A stretch of 64,000 nucleotides of DNA from Elusimicrobiota bacterium (GTDB lineage Bacteria > Elusimicrobiota > Elusimicrobia > UBA1565 > UBA9628): contig JACQAZ010000034.1 of NCBI GenBank assembly GCA_016194705.1, positions 62,001 through 126,000 on the forward strand, written 5' to 3'. Numbering within the stretch: the stretch's first letter is position 1; the number at the start of each line of letters is the position of its first letter. The translations under genes and the position numbers were made by a program. Under the pieces are notes generated by a model, which saw nothing but the letters and a program-made list of their open reading frames with translations, ran no database searches and had not been told where the DNA came from. Shown here one piece after another: positions 31,007 through 39,345 of the stretch.

Positions 31007-32135
31007 GGGCCCCCGCGCCCAGTTCGTTGAGGACCCGGCGCAAGGTCTTCACGACCTCTTCCTGCTGGGCGCTCGTCAAGCCGGGATAGATCGGAAGAGA
31101 GATGATGCGCGCATAGAAGGCCTCGGCCTTGGGGCACAGTCCTTTGGAATAGCCGAGATTGCGATAGAAAGGGTGAAAGTAGACGGGAATGTAATGCACC
31201 TGCACCCCGATGCCGGCGCGCCGCAGGGCTTGGAAGATCTCCCGGCGCTTTGACGCAAGCGCCCCGCGCAGGCGGATCACATAGAGATGCCAGGCAGAGT
31301 CTTCGACAGCGCCGCTCGGGGTCTCGAGTTCGTCCCAGCCCGTAAAAGCCTCGTCGTAGCGGCGCGCGATTTCACGGCGCTTGGCGATGAAGCCGTCCAA
31401 CTTCTTGAGTTGGCTCAAGCCGAGCGCTGCCTGAAGGTCGGTCAGGCGGTAATTCAGGCCCTGGGTTTCGACTGAGTAGAGCCAATCTTCGCCGCGCCGG
31501 ATGCCGTGCGTTCGGAATTCCGAGAGGCGATTCTTGAAGTCTAAATTGTCGGTGAGAACGGCGCCGCCCTCGCCGGTGGTGATTGATTTCACCGGGTGGA
31601 AGCTGAACACGGTCATGTCGCTCAAAGACCCGACCTTCTTCTCGCCGTAGTCCGCGCCCAAGGCGTGGCAGGCGTCCTCGATGACGACGAGTCCTTTGGT
31701 TTTGGCGAGCTTCCTGCACGCCGCGAGGTCTGCCGGCCTTCCTGCGTAATCGATCGGAACCAGCGCGCGCGTCTTCGCGGTCATCGCTTTCTCGCAGGCT
31801 TTGACGTCGATGTTCCCCGTCTCGGGGTCGATGTCGATGAATACCGGCTTGGCGCCCTGCCAGATGCCCGCCGTCGCGGTGGAGGCGAAAGTGATCGGGG
31901 AGGTCAGGAATTCATCCCCCTTCTTGAGCCCGGCGGCAAAATAGGCCGCATGCAGGGCCGCCGTGCCGTTGGAAAACGCCACCGCGTGCTTGGCTCCGCA
32001 ATAGGCGGCCAGCGCGGCTTCGAATTCCTCAACCTTGGGGCCTTGGGTCAGCCAGTCCGAGCGCAGGGTCTCGGAAACGGCATGCACGTCGGAGTCGTCG
32101 ATGGTCTGGCGGCCGTAGGGGATGCGGATGCTCAT
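30996..32135 (-). CDS. pseC: UDP-4-amino-4,6-dideoxy-N-acetyl-altrosamine transaminase
   Basis: A 379-residue DegT-family enzyme with the PseC opening IPYGRQTIDDSDVHAV and SDWLTQGPKVEEFE. D154 in VIEDACHALGADY binds the PLP ring and K183 in SFHPVKSITTGEGGAV is the Schiff-base lysine. It aminates the 4-keto sugar made by PseB using glutamate. The gene order pseB-pseC, 4 bases apart, is the classic arrangement. The C-terminus overlaps the deacetylase start by 11 bases. Confidence 0.93.
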   Translation of the reverse strand: MSIRIPYGRQTIDDSDVHAVSETLRSDWLTQGPKVEEFEAALAAYCGAKHAVAFSNGTAALHAAYFAAGLKKGDEFLTSPITFASTATAGIWQGAKPVFIDIDPETGNIDVKACEKAMTAKTRALVPIDYAGRPADLAACRKLAKTKGLVVIEDACHALGADYGEKKVGSLSDMTVFSFHPVKSITTGEGGAVLTDNLDFKNRLSEFRTHGIRRGEDWLYSVETQGLNYRLTDLQAALGLSQLKKLDGFIAKRREIARRYDEAFTGWDELETPSGAVEDSAWHLYVIRLRGALASKRREIFQALRRAGIGVQVHYIPVYFHPFYRNLGYSKGLCPKAEAFYARIISLPIYPGLTSAQQEEVVKTLRRVLNELGAGAHAR

Positions 32136-32139
32136 CGCT

Positions 32140-33186
32140 TCAAGAACCGACGGCGAGGCCCTCCGACTGCGGGTCGCCGATCATGTCCTTGAGCTCTTTG
32201 GGGGAGAGCCAGCGGTCGTTGGAGTCGCTCGAGTAGCGAAAGCCCTCAGCCAGGGGCTTACCCTCTTCCCAATGCCCGTCGCCCCACCAGGGGAAAGCGG
32301 GCTCGATAATGTAGAAGTCTCCGATGTCCTTGCTGCGCGGAGACTCATCCTCGGTCAGCAACACTTCGTGGATCTTCTCGCCGGGGCGGATGCCCACGAT
32401 CTTGATCTTGCAGTCGGGTCCGATCGCCTTGGCCAGGTCCAGGACCTTCATGCTGGCGATCTTAGGAACGAATATTTCGCCGCCGTGCATCACAGCCAAA
32501 GCCTTGAGCACCAAAGCGACGCCCTGATCGAGCGTGATCCAGAACCTGGTCATGCGGGCGTCGGTTACGGTCAGCGGTCCGGTCTTTCTTTTCTCGAGGA
32601 ACAAAGGAATCACGCTGCCGCGGCTGCCCACCACGTTGCCGTAGCGAACCACCGAGAAGCGCGCCTTGAGGCCGCCCGCGTAGGAGTTTCCCGCCACGAA
32701 GAGCTTCTCGGCGCAGAGCTTGGTCGCGCCGTAGAGGTTGATGGGATTGGCCGCCTTATCCGTCGACAAAGCGACGACTTTCTGGACGCCCTGGTCCATC
32801 GCGGCGTTGATGATGTTCTCGGCGCCGACGATGTTGGTCAGCACGGCCTCGAAAGGATTGTACTCCAAGGCCGGCACCTGCTTGAGGGCCGCGGCGTGCA
32901 CCACGAAGTCGATGCCGTGGAAGGCGCGCTGAAGCCTTTGCAGGTCGCGCACGTCGCCGATGAAAAAGCGCAGGCGTTCGTCGCGGTTAGCGGCCGACAT
33001 CTCGCTCTGCTTGAGCTCGTCGCGGCTAAAAACGACCACTTTGCGGACGGCTGTGTTTTCCAATAAATTCTTGATGAATCGCTTCCCGAAAGAGCCCGTG
33101 CCGCCCGTCACGAGGACAGATTTCCCGTCGAGATAAGCGAAATCCTGGGATTTTCCGTTGGAATGGGACTGCGAATTTTTTTTCAT
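32140..33186 (-). CDS. pseB: UDP-N-acetylglucosamine 4,6-dehydratase (inverting)
   Basis: A 348-residue SDR with the PseB/FlaA1 short-type architecture. SVLVTGGTGSFGKRF (about 23-37) binds NADP, and STDKAANPINLYGATK supplies the catalytic Asp143-Lys144 pair and Tyr152-x3-Lys156. VRYGNVVGSRGSVIPLF and TRFWITLDQGV are diagnostic of the inverting enzyme. It converts UDP-GlcNAc to the L-arabino 4-keto sugar, the first pseudaminic-type step. It heads an eight-gene operon (pseB, pseC, LmbE, NeuB, LbH, DegT, WbqC, methyltransferase) under operator copy 6. The leader is about 55 nt with GAGG 10 nt before the ATG. Confidence 0.94.
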   Translation of the reverse strand: MKKNSQSHSNGKSQDFAYLDGKSVLVTGGTGSFGKRFIKNLLENTAVRKVVVFSRDELKQSEMSAANRDERLRFFIGDVRDLQRLQRAFHGIDFVVHAAALKQVPALEYNPFEAVLTNIVGAENIINAAMDQGVQKVVALSTDKAANPINLYGATKLCAEKLFVAGNSYAGGLKARFSVVRYGNVVGSRGSVIPLFLEKRKTGPLTVTDARMTRFWITLDQGVALVLKALAVMHGGEIFVPKIASMKVLDLAKAIGPDCKIKIVGIRPGEKIHEVLLTEDESPRSKDIGDFYIIEPAFPWWGDGHWEEGKPLAEGFRYSSDSNDRWLSPKELKDMIGDPQSEGLAVGS

Positions 33187-33232
33187 GGGAAGGAAGCCTC
33201 TATTGGGGCGGGAGGTGCGCTGGTCCCGTCGT

Positions 33233-33253
33233 GTTCAATAATTGAACATTATA
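33233..33253 (-). promoter_or_regulatory. Operator copy 6 with -10, promoter of the pseB operon
   Basis: Minus strand TATAAT (33253-33248) is followed directly by GTTCA-ATTAT-TGAAC (33247-33233), a perfect palindrome also in its core (AATTATT). Unlike most others, the -10 is preceded by AAG rather than TGn. The 120-base gap 33187-33306 holds this promoter; nothing else is recognisable in it. Confidence 0.78.
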
Positions 33254-33306
33254 CTTCGTCTGCACGCCGCCTGTCAATTCACCGCCATTTCGGTCTTACG
33301 AGGCCG

Positions 33307-35403
33307 TCAGGAGCGAACCGCGGTCGTCGCGTGAGCGCCGTGTATTTCTTGACGCTGGGCTTTGGACGCCTCGCGGTTGTCCGCGGTCTCGCTCATGGGG
33401 CTGCGCTGGTAGCAGAACACGCGATCGCTCAGCCGGCCGATGATGTTGGTCCTGACCTTGTAGACCGCGTGCGTGATGTCCGCCGCCGCCGCTTTCGCGC
33501 GCTCGAATGCGGTCGCCACGTCGTTGTCCAGATAATACCGATAGGGTGCCGGCTCCTTGAGCCGATAGGTGCTCAAGGCGACGTTGTCGGGAGCGCCGAG
33601 CCAGGCGTCGAAGTCGTATTCGTGAACGACGGTCTTCGGGATGATCGGTCGAGCATAGCAGACCAGTTTCTCGAACGCCAGGTCCAGAGTCGTCTTTATC
33701 TCGGGGAGGGCATCGCTTTTGAGGAGGCCACCGACTCCCCGCTCCATCGTCCGGGTGAGGTAGCTCTTCAGATCGGAGACGATCTCGGCGGTTGAGGCGA
33801 GCTTGGCCATATGAAAAGGGATGAGCCATAGCTCGGCGGCCTGCGTCTTCTTGATGTCCTCGGCGGTGAAGACATGCTTCACTTGGTCTTTCTCGATGAG
33901 TTCGCTCTTGCATGCTTGGATGAATCCATCGAGCAGGGCGCGCCACTGCGGCGTCCAGTTGTCGCGGTCCTGCGCGATAAAGCTGGCCAGGGTGGCGTAG
34001 TCGATGCCGCTGGCATCGAGCCGGCGGGCAAACTCGGCGAACGTGCCCCCGGAAAGCAGCGTCACGAGGAATTGGAACAAGCGGATTCGGTAGAAGTCGT
34101 CGCGCGACATGTCGTTGGTCTGGACGACGATTTCCTCATACTCCAAGGAGTGGATGTCGCCGTAGCTGCTGACATAGCGCGGGATCACCCGAAAGGCGGT
34201 ACGCAGGCCGTGTTCGTCGCGATATTCCTTGGCGTTGGACTCGGCGCCGGCAAGCAGAATCTGCGGGTACATCGTCACGAATTGCCCTTCGCGAACGGTG
34301 GCGATGACGCCGTCCACATAGCTTTGGTAGCTCTCTCCGGCCAAGCCATAAATGAGCTCGCAGAAGGTGTCGATCCCGCGCCGCTTGCACTCGACGCGCA
34401 GGACATCGTACTGCTCGAAAGGGATATTCTTGCGCTTGATATTTTCGAGCACCTTGACGTTCATCGTTTGCTTCGACATCGACATGGAGGTGATGGACTT
34501 CAGGGTCTCGGCGATATTTAAGACCGCTTCGTTGGTGTTCTTCGCGAAATACATGAACACCCGCTTCGGGATGCTATGTTCGTCGGAGCATTGCTTGATG
34601 GCCTTTGCGATCGCCTGATCGCGGCTCAGAATGCCGAAGTTTCCATCGGCGATATAAAGGAATGCGGTGGGGTTTTTGCAGTGCTCGGCCAAATAGCCGA
34701 TTTCCTTAAGGACTGCCTCGAGCGGGAACTGGTTGATTTTCGACTGAGTCGCCTGGCCCCAGCAGCAAAAAGTGCACGAATAGGGGCAGCCGCGATTGGT
34801 TTCTATGATCGGCGCAAGACGCGGGTCCTCTAAGAACGGGTCCATCAAGCCGGTCAGATAGGGCGATGGGACCGTGGCCAGATCCAGGCGGGCCACGGGC
34901 AGCGCGCTGTTATGAAGGACCTGGCTCCGAGCTTTGTCGAAGCGGTAGAAGGTGGCCGGGAATTGGCTCAGCGGCACTTTGCTGAAATCGCCTTGGTGCT
35001 CGGCCAAAAGCTCGATGAGTCGAGAAAAGCTCCACTCGCCCTCTCCCGTAATATACAGGTCTAGATCTTGCCGATGCGCGAAGAAGTCCTGCATCCAAGC
35101 TTCGTCATCGGCCTGGAAATTGGGGCCGCCCAATACCGTTACGGTCGCCGCGTTGGCGCGTCTAGCGTACTGCACGACGGGGATGTTCAGGTTGGCGTTC
35201 CAGTCGTAATTGCTGAGCGCCAAAACATCGGGAGGGGCTTGGGCGATCCGGGCGGTCAGCGTTCGCGGATCTTTGAAAATCTCCACTTTGACGTCCGGCC
35301 GCGACTTCAGCAAATAGGCCGCGATGTACCCCACATTGAGCGGCAAAGGCTGATTGTTATCCCAATCGTGGAGGTAGCACAAATCAGCGAGGTAAATAAG
35401 CAT
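33307..35403 (-). CDS. B12-binding-domain radical SAM protein
   Basis: A 698-residue protein. An N-terminal cobalamin-binding-like Rossmann domain (LPLNVGYIAAYLL, VLALSNYDWNANLN, VTVLGGPNF, LYITGEGEWSFSRLI) precedes the radical SAM core with CPYSCTFC (C206, C210, C213). The long C-terminal part (about 380-698) is helical and unfamiliar. Such enzymes often methylate or rearrange unactivated carbons; here the target is unknown. The start ATG at 35403 follows GGAG by 5 bases. A 34-codon open frame beginning just downstream of the promoter overlaps this start. Confidence 0.85.
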   Translation of the reverse strand: MLIYLADLCYLHDWDNNQPLPLNVGYIAAYLLKSRPDVKVEIFKDPRTLTARIAQAPPDVLALSNYDWNANLNIPVVQYARRANAATVTVLGGPNFQADDEAWMQDFFAHRQDLDLYITGEGEWSFSRLIELLAEHQGDFSKVPLSQFPATFYRFDKARSQVLHNSALPVARLDLATVPSPYLTGLMDPFLEDPRLAPIIETNRGCPYSCTFCCWGQATQSKINQFPLEAVLKEIGYLAEHCKNPTAFLYIADGNFGILSRDQAIAKAIKQCSDEHSIPKRVFMYFAKNTNEAVLNIAETLKSITSMSMSKQTMNVKVLENIKRKNIPFEQYDVLRVECKRRGIDTFCELIYGLAGESYQSYVDGVIATVREGQFVTMYPQILLAGAESNAKEYRDEHGLRTAFRVIPRYVSSYGDIHSLEYEEIVVQTNDMSRDDFYRIRLFQFLVTLLSGGTFAEFARRLDASGIDYATLASFIAQDRDNWTPQWRALLDGFIQACKSELIEKDQVKHVFTAEDIKKTQAAELWLIPFHMAKLASTAEIVSDLKSYLTRTMERGVGGLLKSDALPEIKTTLDLAFEKLVCYARPIIPKTVVHEYDFDAWLGAPDNVALSTYRLKEPAPYRYYLDNDVATAFERAKAAAADITHAVYKVRTNIIGRLSDRVFCYQRSPMSETADNREASKAQRQEIHGAHATTAVRS

Positions 35404-35488
35404 CACAACTCCATGAGGCCGCAGATGAAACTTGGTGCCAAAAACAAGGCGGGAATCCTGTCGAAGTTCGGCGGGGTGAAATAAACAT
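35384..35488 (-). CDS. Possible leaderless upstream ORF (34 aa) ahead of the radical SAM gene
   Basis: The ATG at 35488 lies 9 bases after an extended -10 (TGG-TATAAT), and its frame runs 34 codons (MFISPRRTSTGFPPC...) to a stop at 35384, overlapping the radical SAM start by 20 bases. No homology is recognised and the composition is not clearly protein-like. It could be a leader peptide that couples translation, or an accident of the promoter position. A similar short frame exists at 38078-38101. Confidence 0.35.
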   Translation of the reverse strand: MFISPRRTSTGFPPCFWHQVSSAASWSCDAYLPR

Positions 35489-35497
35489 GCCCTTTAG

Positions 35498-35506
35498 ATT
35501 ATACCA
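35498..35506 (-). promoter_or_regulatory. Extended -10 promoter for the B12 radical SAM gene
   Basis: TGG-TATAAT on the minus strand (35506-35498). No operator palindrome abuts it; the following bases read CTAAAGGGC then ATG. The transcript would carry about 90 nt before the radical SAM start, spanning the short ORF. The gap 35404-35538 contains only this promoter region; no terminator for the ABC transporter gene at its other side was seen. Confidence 0.55.
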
Positions 35507-35538
35507 TACTTCGGCCAATTCCTCGACGGGCCCGGGGA

Positions 35539-37233
35539 TCAGTCCAGGCTCAGGCGCTGATCGGCGATAGCTAGCAAAGCGCTGCGGTGGGTCGCCGCGA
35601 CGATGGTCATTTCGCCCTTCACGCGGGAGAGGGTTTGGACGAGTCGGATTTCCGTTTCCTGATCCAGGTTCGAGGTGGCCTCGTCGAGTATGAGGACTTT
35701 GGGACGGCGCAGGAAGGCCCGCGCCAAGGACAGCCGCTGCTTCTGGCCCGCCGAGAGGCCCTGGCCTTGCTCCGTAATGCGGTAGTCCAACCCCGAGGCC
35801 AATTGGGTGACGAAGGCGCACTCCGCCTTGGACAGGGCCGCCTCGAATTCCTCGGCGCTCGGCGCGCGCGTCAGGCCGTAAAGAAGGTTTTCGCGAATAG
35901 TTCCTTCTATGAGGAGGCTCTCGGGCCCCACGTAGCCGATCAGCGGGTAGAGCTTCGTCCGGAAATCCGCCAAGGTCTGCTTGCCGCCGCCCTCCAGCAG
36001 CACGCAGATCGAGCCCTTATCGGGCTTGAGGCCGCCGAGCAGCAGGTTGAGCAAGGTGCTCTTGCCCGAGCCCGACGGGCCCGTGAAGACCAGGCATTGG
36101 CCGGGCAGCAGCTTGAGGCTTAGGTTCCGGACCACCGGCCTGTCCGTGCCGGAATAGCCGAAGCTGACGCCGTCGAGCTCCCAACCGACGGGCTGCGTTC
36201 CGTTGCGGGAGGGGGCCGGTGCGGCGGCCGGCAACACGGCGGTGCCCGGGCGGCCGTGAGCTTGGCCATCCCACCAGCGCCAGAGTATCACGGTCTCCGG
36301 CCAGCTGCGCAGCAAGGTCGAGACCGAGCCGTTCATCGTGGAGACCAGCTGCAGGAGCCTGATCACGAGGTAGAAGTAGGAGACCAGCAGGCCCGGGCTC
36401 GTCCGGAAATAACCTCGGGCCGCAAGCGTGATCGCGCAGATGAGCAGTACGCCCACGAGCTGCGGCAAGGCGTACTTGAAACCCGAGAGCATGTGATAGA
36501 GGATGGAACGGCGATCGTAGGCGTCCAGGCTCGTCCGAGCCTGACGTTCTTCCAGGTCTTGGGTGCCGTAGATCTGGATGAGAAGCAGGTTCTTGATGCT
36601 GTTGACGAGCCTTCGGCTCGTGTCGTCGAGCGATTTCGCCAAGATCAGGCTCGACTCCAATATCTTCCGGTCGGCCAGGCGTACCGGCGGATAAAGCAGG
36701 GCCAGGGCGGCGGCGACGATAAAGGAGAGTTTCGCCGAGATGGCCAGCAGGGCGACCACGATCATTATAGCGGAGGTCGCCTGCACCGCCAGGAATTGGA
36801 GGCTGTAGACGAGTGCTGCGCTGTTGTTGGTCCACTCGTTGAACAGCATGGTGGCCTCGTGAGTGCTGACCGAGTCGCTGTGCAGGGCCCAGTGAAGGAT
36901 GCGCGCGCGCTGGATGTGGCGAAACTTTTCCTGCACCGCCGCGGGCATGTAGACCTGCAGCCAATTCATCAGGCCCCGGCCGACTCCCACGACGAGAATG
37001 AAGGCGAGAACCGGCTTGAGCCCGGTTCGCGGCATCCAGGCCGGCAGTTGGACGGCGCGCTGATCGACGATGCCGGCGGCCACGAGGAACGCCTGCAGCC
37101 CGTAGGCGAAGGCGAGCTCGACCGCGAAACAACTCACGCCCACGAGAGCCCCGAGGGCCAAATAAGCCGTCACTTTGGGGCCCAAGAAGGCCATAGCCTT
37201 GCGCCGCCACGCCAGAGCGTTTTGAATCGTCAT
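35539..37233 (-). CDS. ABC half-transporter, PglK-like flippase (first copy)
   Basis: A 564-residue fused transmembrane/ATPase protein. About six hydrophobic segments lie in residues 18-300 (VTAYLALGALVGVSCFAVELAFA, LAFILVVGVGRGLM, SAIMIVVALLAIS and others). The nucleotide-binding domain has Walker A GPSGSGKST (about 378-386), the Q-loop region IGYVGPESLL, signature LSAGQKQRLSLA, Walker B VLILDEATS and the H-loop ATHRSA. Such half-transporters work as dimers; PglK-type proteins flip lipid-linked oligosaccharides. No Wzx flippase is visible in the window, so this and its paralogue at 47739-49415 are the best flippase candidates. The single gene has its own operator promoter. Confidence 0.87.
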   Translation of the reverse strand: MTIQNALAWRRKAMAFLGPKVTAYLALGALVGVSCFAVELAFAYGLQAFLVAAGIVDQRAVQLPAWMPRTGLKPVLAFILVVGVGRGLMNWLQVYMPAAVQEKFRHIQRARILHWALHSDSVSTHEATMLFNEWTNNSAALVYSLQFLAVQATSAIMIVVALLAISAKLSFIVAAALALLYPPVRLADRKILESSLILAKSLDDTSRRLVNSIKNLLLIQIYGTQDLEERQARTSLDAYDRRSILYHMLSGFKYALPQLVGVLLICAITLAARGYFRTSPGLLVSYFYLVIRLLQLVSTMNGSVSTLLRSWPETVILWRWWDGQAHGRPGTAVLPAAAPAPSRNGTQPVGWELDGVSFGYSGTDRPVVRNLSLKLLPGQCLVFTGPSGSGKSTLLNLLLGGLKPDKGSICVLLEGGGKQTLADFRTKLYPLIGYVGPESLLIEGTIRENLLYGLTRAPSAEEFEAALSKAECAFVTQLASGLDYRITEQGQGLSAGQKQRLSLARAFLRRPKVLILDEATSNLDQETEIRLVQTLSRVKGEMTIVAATHRSALLAIADQRLSLD

Positions 37234-37235
37234 GT

Positions 37236-37259
37236 GTTCAGAAGATGAACATTATACCA
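37236..37259 (-). promoter_or_regulatory. Operator copy 7 with extended -10, promoter of the ABC half-transporter
   Basis: Minus strand TGG-TATAAT (37259-37251) directly followed by GTTCA-TCTTC-TGAAC (37250-37236). The ATG at 37233 begins only 2 bases after the palindrome, leaving a leader of about 11 nt with no ribosome site. This ties export to the same regulatory signal as sugar synthesis. Confidence 0.78.
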
Positions 37260-37301
37260 TGCGCGGCAAGCAATAGGGCAGGGACGGGGAAGGGGCGATT
37301 C

Positions 37302-38081
37302 TTATCGTTTGCGCCGCGTGATCTGCAGGCTCGCCAGCGGCGAGACGCTGCGGGCCAAAGTCTCCTGGCACACCAAAGACGAGCCTCCGTCCATCACGAG
37401 GTCGTGGCCGGTGATGAAGCCGGCCTGGGGGCTGCAGAGGAAATCGATGGCGCCGGTGATTTCCTTGGGAGTCCCCATGCGTCCCAGAGGGATGATCTTC
37501 TTGTAGAGGGAAAGCAGGCTCTTGTGCTTGGAATAAAACGACATCGACTCGGCCTTGAGCACGGCTGTCGGGGAGACCATATTCACACGCAGCCGCTTCG
37601 GACCCAAAGTGGCGGCGTAGTATCGGACGAGCTGGTGCAGTCCGGCCTTGGCGACGTGATAGCTCAGCGGCTGTTCATGGGCGATCAGCGAGCTGGCCGT
37701 GGAGCCGACCGCGACGATCGAGCGCGAGCCGTCGCTGGAAAAACGGCCGAGGAAGGCCTCGATGATCGATTTCGTGGCCGTCAGGCTGACGGCCAACTCT
37801 CCGTTCCAAGAATCGCCGCCGCCCCGGTAGCGCTGGAAAAAAGTGAGGGTGTCGAGAGGGCCTCTGGCCGCGACGGCTGCGCACGTTTTCTTGAGGGTTT
37901 TGGGCCGCGAAAGATCGACCAGGAAATAACGGACATTGGTAAGCTTGCGGTCCGCGTCGGCGGGCTGGTGCCGCCCCAGCACGCTGACGGCATGACCTTT
38001 TGCGCAGAGCAGCTTCACCCAGGCCCGGCCATGGCCGCGCGTGCCGCCGACCACCACCGAGTGCGGCGATGCGGCTCTCAC
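37302..38081 (-). CDS. SDR oxidoreductase
   Basis: A 259-residue classical SDR. VVVGGTRGHGRAWVKLL is the cofactor motif, VAVGSTASSLI contains the catalytic serine, LSYHVAKAGLHQLVRYYA the Tyr-x3-Lys, and FITGHDLVMDGGSS the C-terminal signature. It resembles PtmA/reductase-type SDRs and the SDR at 24839-25645. The start is GTG at 38081, with GAGG 5 bases upstream; the GTGA overlaps the stop of a short upstream frame. It is transcribed alone from 38111-38116. Confidence 0.8.
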   Translation of the reverse strand: MRAASPHSVVVGGTRGHGRAWVKLLCAKGHAVSVLGRHQPADADRKLTNVRYFLVDLSRPKTLKKTCAAVAARGPLDTLTFFQRYRGGGDSWNGELAVSLTATKSIIEAFLGRFSSDGSRSIVAVGSTASSLIAHEQPLSYHVAKAGLHQLVRYYAATLGPKRLRVNMVSPTAVLKAESMSFYSKHKSLLSLYKKIIPLGRMGTPKEITGAIDFLCSPQAGFITGHDLVMDGGSSLVCQETLARSVSPLASLQITRRKR

Positions 38082-38140
38082 GACGGCCTCGGGGCGTCCA
38101 TTCCTAGGAAATTATACATTAGTCCCCGGATCGTCTTCAT
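38078..38140 (-). other. Short upstream frame(s) before the SDR gene, possible gene remnant
   Basis: From ATG 38140 a 20-codon frame (MKTIRGLMYNFLGMDAPRPS) ends at a stop whose TGA overlaps the SDR GTG; an AAGG lies 7 bases before the ATG. Its internal ATG at 38101 is 9 bases after the -10 box and yields a 7-codon frame. Just upstream, 38144-38200 in another frame reads FDLNEALKRVIRQG and stops. This looks protein-like and could be the decayed end of a lost gene. The 139-base gap 38082-38220 otherwise holds only the promoter. Confidence 0.3.
38101..38116 (-). promoter_or_regulatory. -10 box abutting a TTCCTAGGAA palindrome
   Basis: Minus strand TATAAT (38116-38111) is directly followed by TTCCTAGGAA (38110-38101), a perfect 10-bp palindrome that again differs from the main operator. 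An ATG overlaps its end (38101), 9 bases after the -10. The position of the palindrome at the transcription start suggests an operator. Confidence 0.5.
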
Positions 38141-38220
38141 CGCTCAGCCTTGCCGGATGACGCGCTTGAGCGCTTCGTTGAGGTCGAAAGGGGGGTCCAA
38201 AGGCGACCGGAAACGGCGCT

Positions 38221-39336
38221 CTAGGAGTCGATTTCGACTTCGTCGCCGGCGGGATCGATCTCGCCGGCCGTTACGACGCCGACGCTGCCTTCCCACTCGC
38301 GGACGTTGGCCGCGCCCTGACGGTCGTGGACGCGGTTCTTGTCCCAGCTGCCTAGGCGCTCCACGACGTTGTAGAAGGTGGTGTAGGGCGACGGGGTGCG
38401 GACCAGAAAACCGTCCTTGACCTCTTCCTTCATGTTGAAGGTCTCGACCCAGTAGTCGCACGGCCCGCAGAACGGGATTTCGTCCCATTTGCCGCCGTTG
38501 TGCAGGTCGCGCAGGCGCTGCATGGCCGCGCCGTTCCAGACGCCGCGCACGCCGCCGTCCCGGAAGATGTTCCCCAAGGTGTTCTCGTCGGGGTTCTCGG
38601 AGGTGATCACGCAGGGAGTAACGTCGCCGTTGGCGCGGATCACGATGTCGCGGAAAATCTGTTTGCAGGGCACGCGCTCGGGCAGCTGCTCGCGTGACCA
38701 GCCCGGGATGTAGCTGACGTCGGGGCGCCCGTCCTTGATGTAGCCGGTGACCCGGACGAAGTCCGCGCGCGTCTTCCAGAACTCGAGGAAAGCGGGAAGC
38801 TCCTTGTAGTTGTAGTCGGTGATCACGAAAGTAGTGCCGACGCGCGGGAAGGGTCTGTCGCCGCGCACGCGCAGCAGGGTCTCGACGCCTTTGACGAGGT
38901 GATCGAGATTCGTGATCCCGCGCGCGAGCTTGAGGGTTTCCGAAGTCGCGGCGTCCACGCTGATCGTCACCGAGTCGTATTGGATTTCGACGAGCAGGTT
39001 CGCGATGGCTTCCGAGAGCCCCAGCCCGTTGGTGTTGAAAGTGCCGGAAAGGCCCGCCTCCTTGATCTTGCGCAGGGCGTAGCGAAACGCCGGTGCGATC
39101 ATGGGTTCGTTGGCCACATTCAGGGTCACCGACGGCTTGAACGGCGCGATTTCATCGATGATCGCGGCGACCTGGGCTTCGGTCATGGAGACCGGGGTCT
39201 TGTAGTACTCGGCGTAGTTCTCTGGAAGCCTTTTTTCCTCGCTATGATGGCGACAGTGCGGGCACTGGAGATTGCAGGTGTTGGTCAGCTCCAGCCTGAC
39301 GATATTGGGCATCTCGTCGTGAGTCAAGGTTTCCAT
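38221..39336 (-). CDS. Radical SAM/SPASM protein
   Basis: A 371-residue radical SAM enzyme. RLELTNTCNLQCPHC (cysteines at about 21, 25 and 28) is the cluster motif; the GGE-like strand reads VTLNVANEPMIAP. SPASM-type cysteines appear later (RVPCKQIFRDIVIR, DVTPCVITSENP, IPFCGPCDYWVE). It is the third radical SAM protein in the window and probably modifies a sugar or lipid-linked unit. It lies 9 bases downstream of the PhyH-like gene, in the same operon. Confidence 0.87.
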   Translation of the reverse strand: METLTHDEMPNIVRLELTNTCNLQCPHCRHHSEEKRLPENYAEYYKTPVSMTEAQVAAIIDEIAPFKPSVTLNVANEPMIAPAFRYALRKIKEAGLSGTFNTNGLGLSEAIANLLVEIQYDSVTISVDAATSETLKLARGITNLDHLVKGVETLLRVRGDRPFPRVGTTFVITDYNYKELPAFLEFWKTRADFVRVTGYIKDGRPDVSYIPGWSREQLPERVPCKQIFRDIVIRANGDVTPCVITSENPDENTLGNIFRDGGVRGVWNGAAMQRLRDLHNGGKWDEIPFCGPCDYWVETFNMKEEVKDGFLVRTPSPYTTFYNVVERLGSWDKNRVHDRQGAANVREWEGSVGVVTAGEIDPAGDEVEIDS

Positions 39337-39345
39337 GGGATTTTC

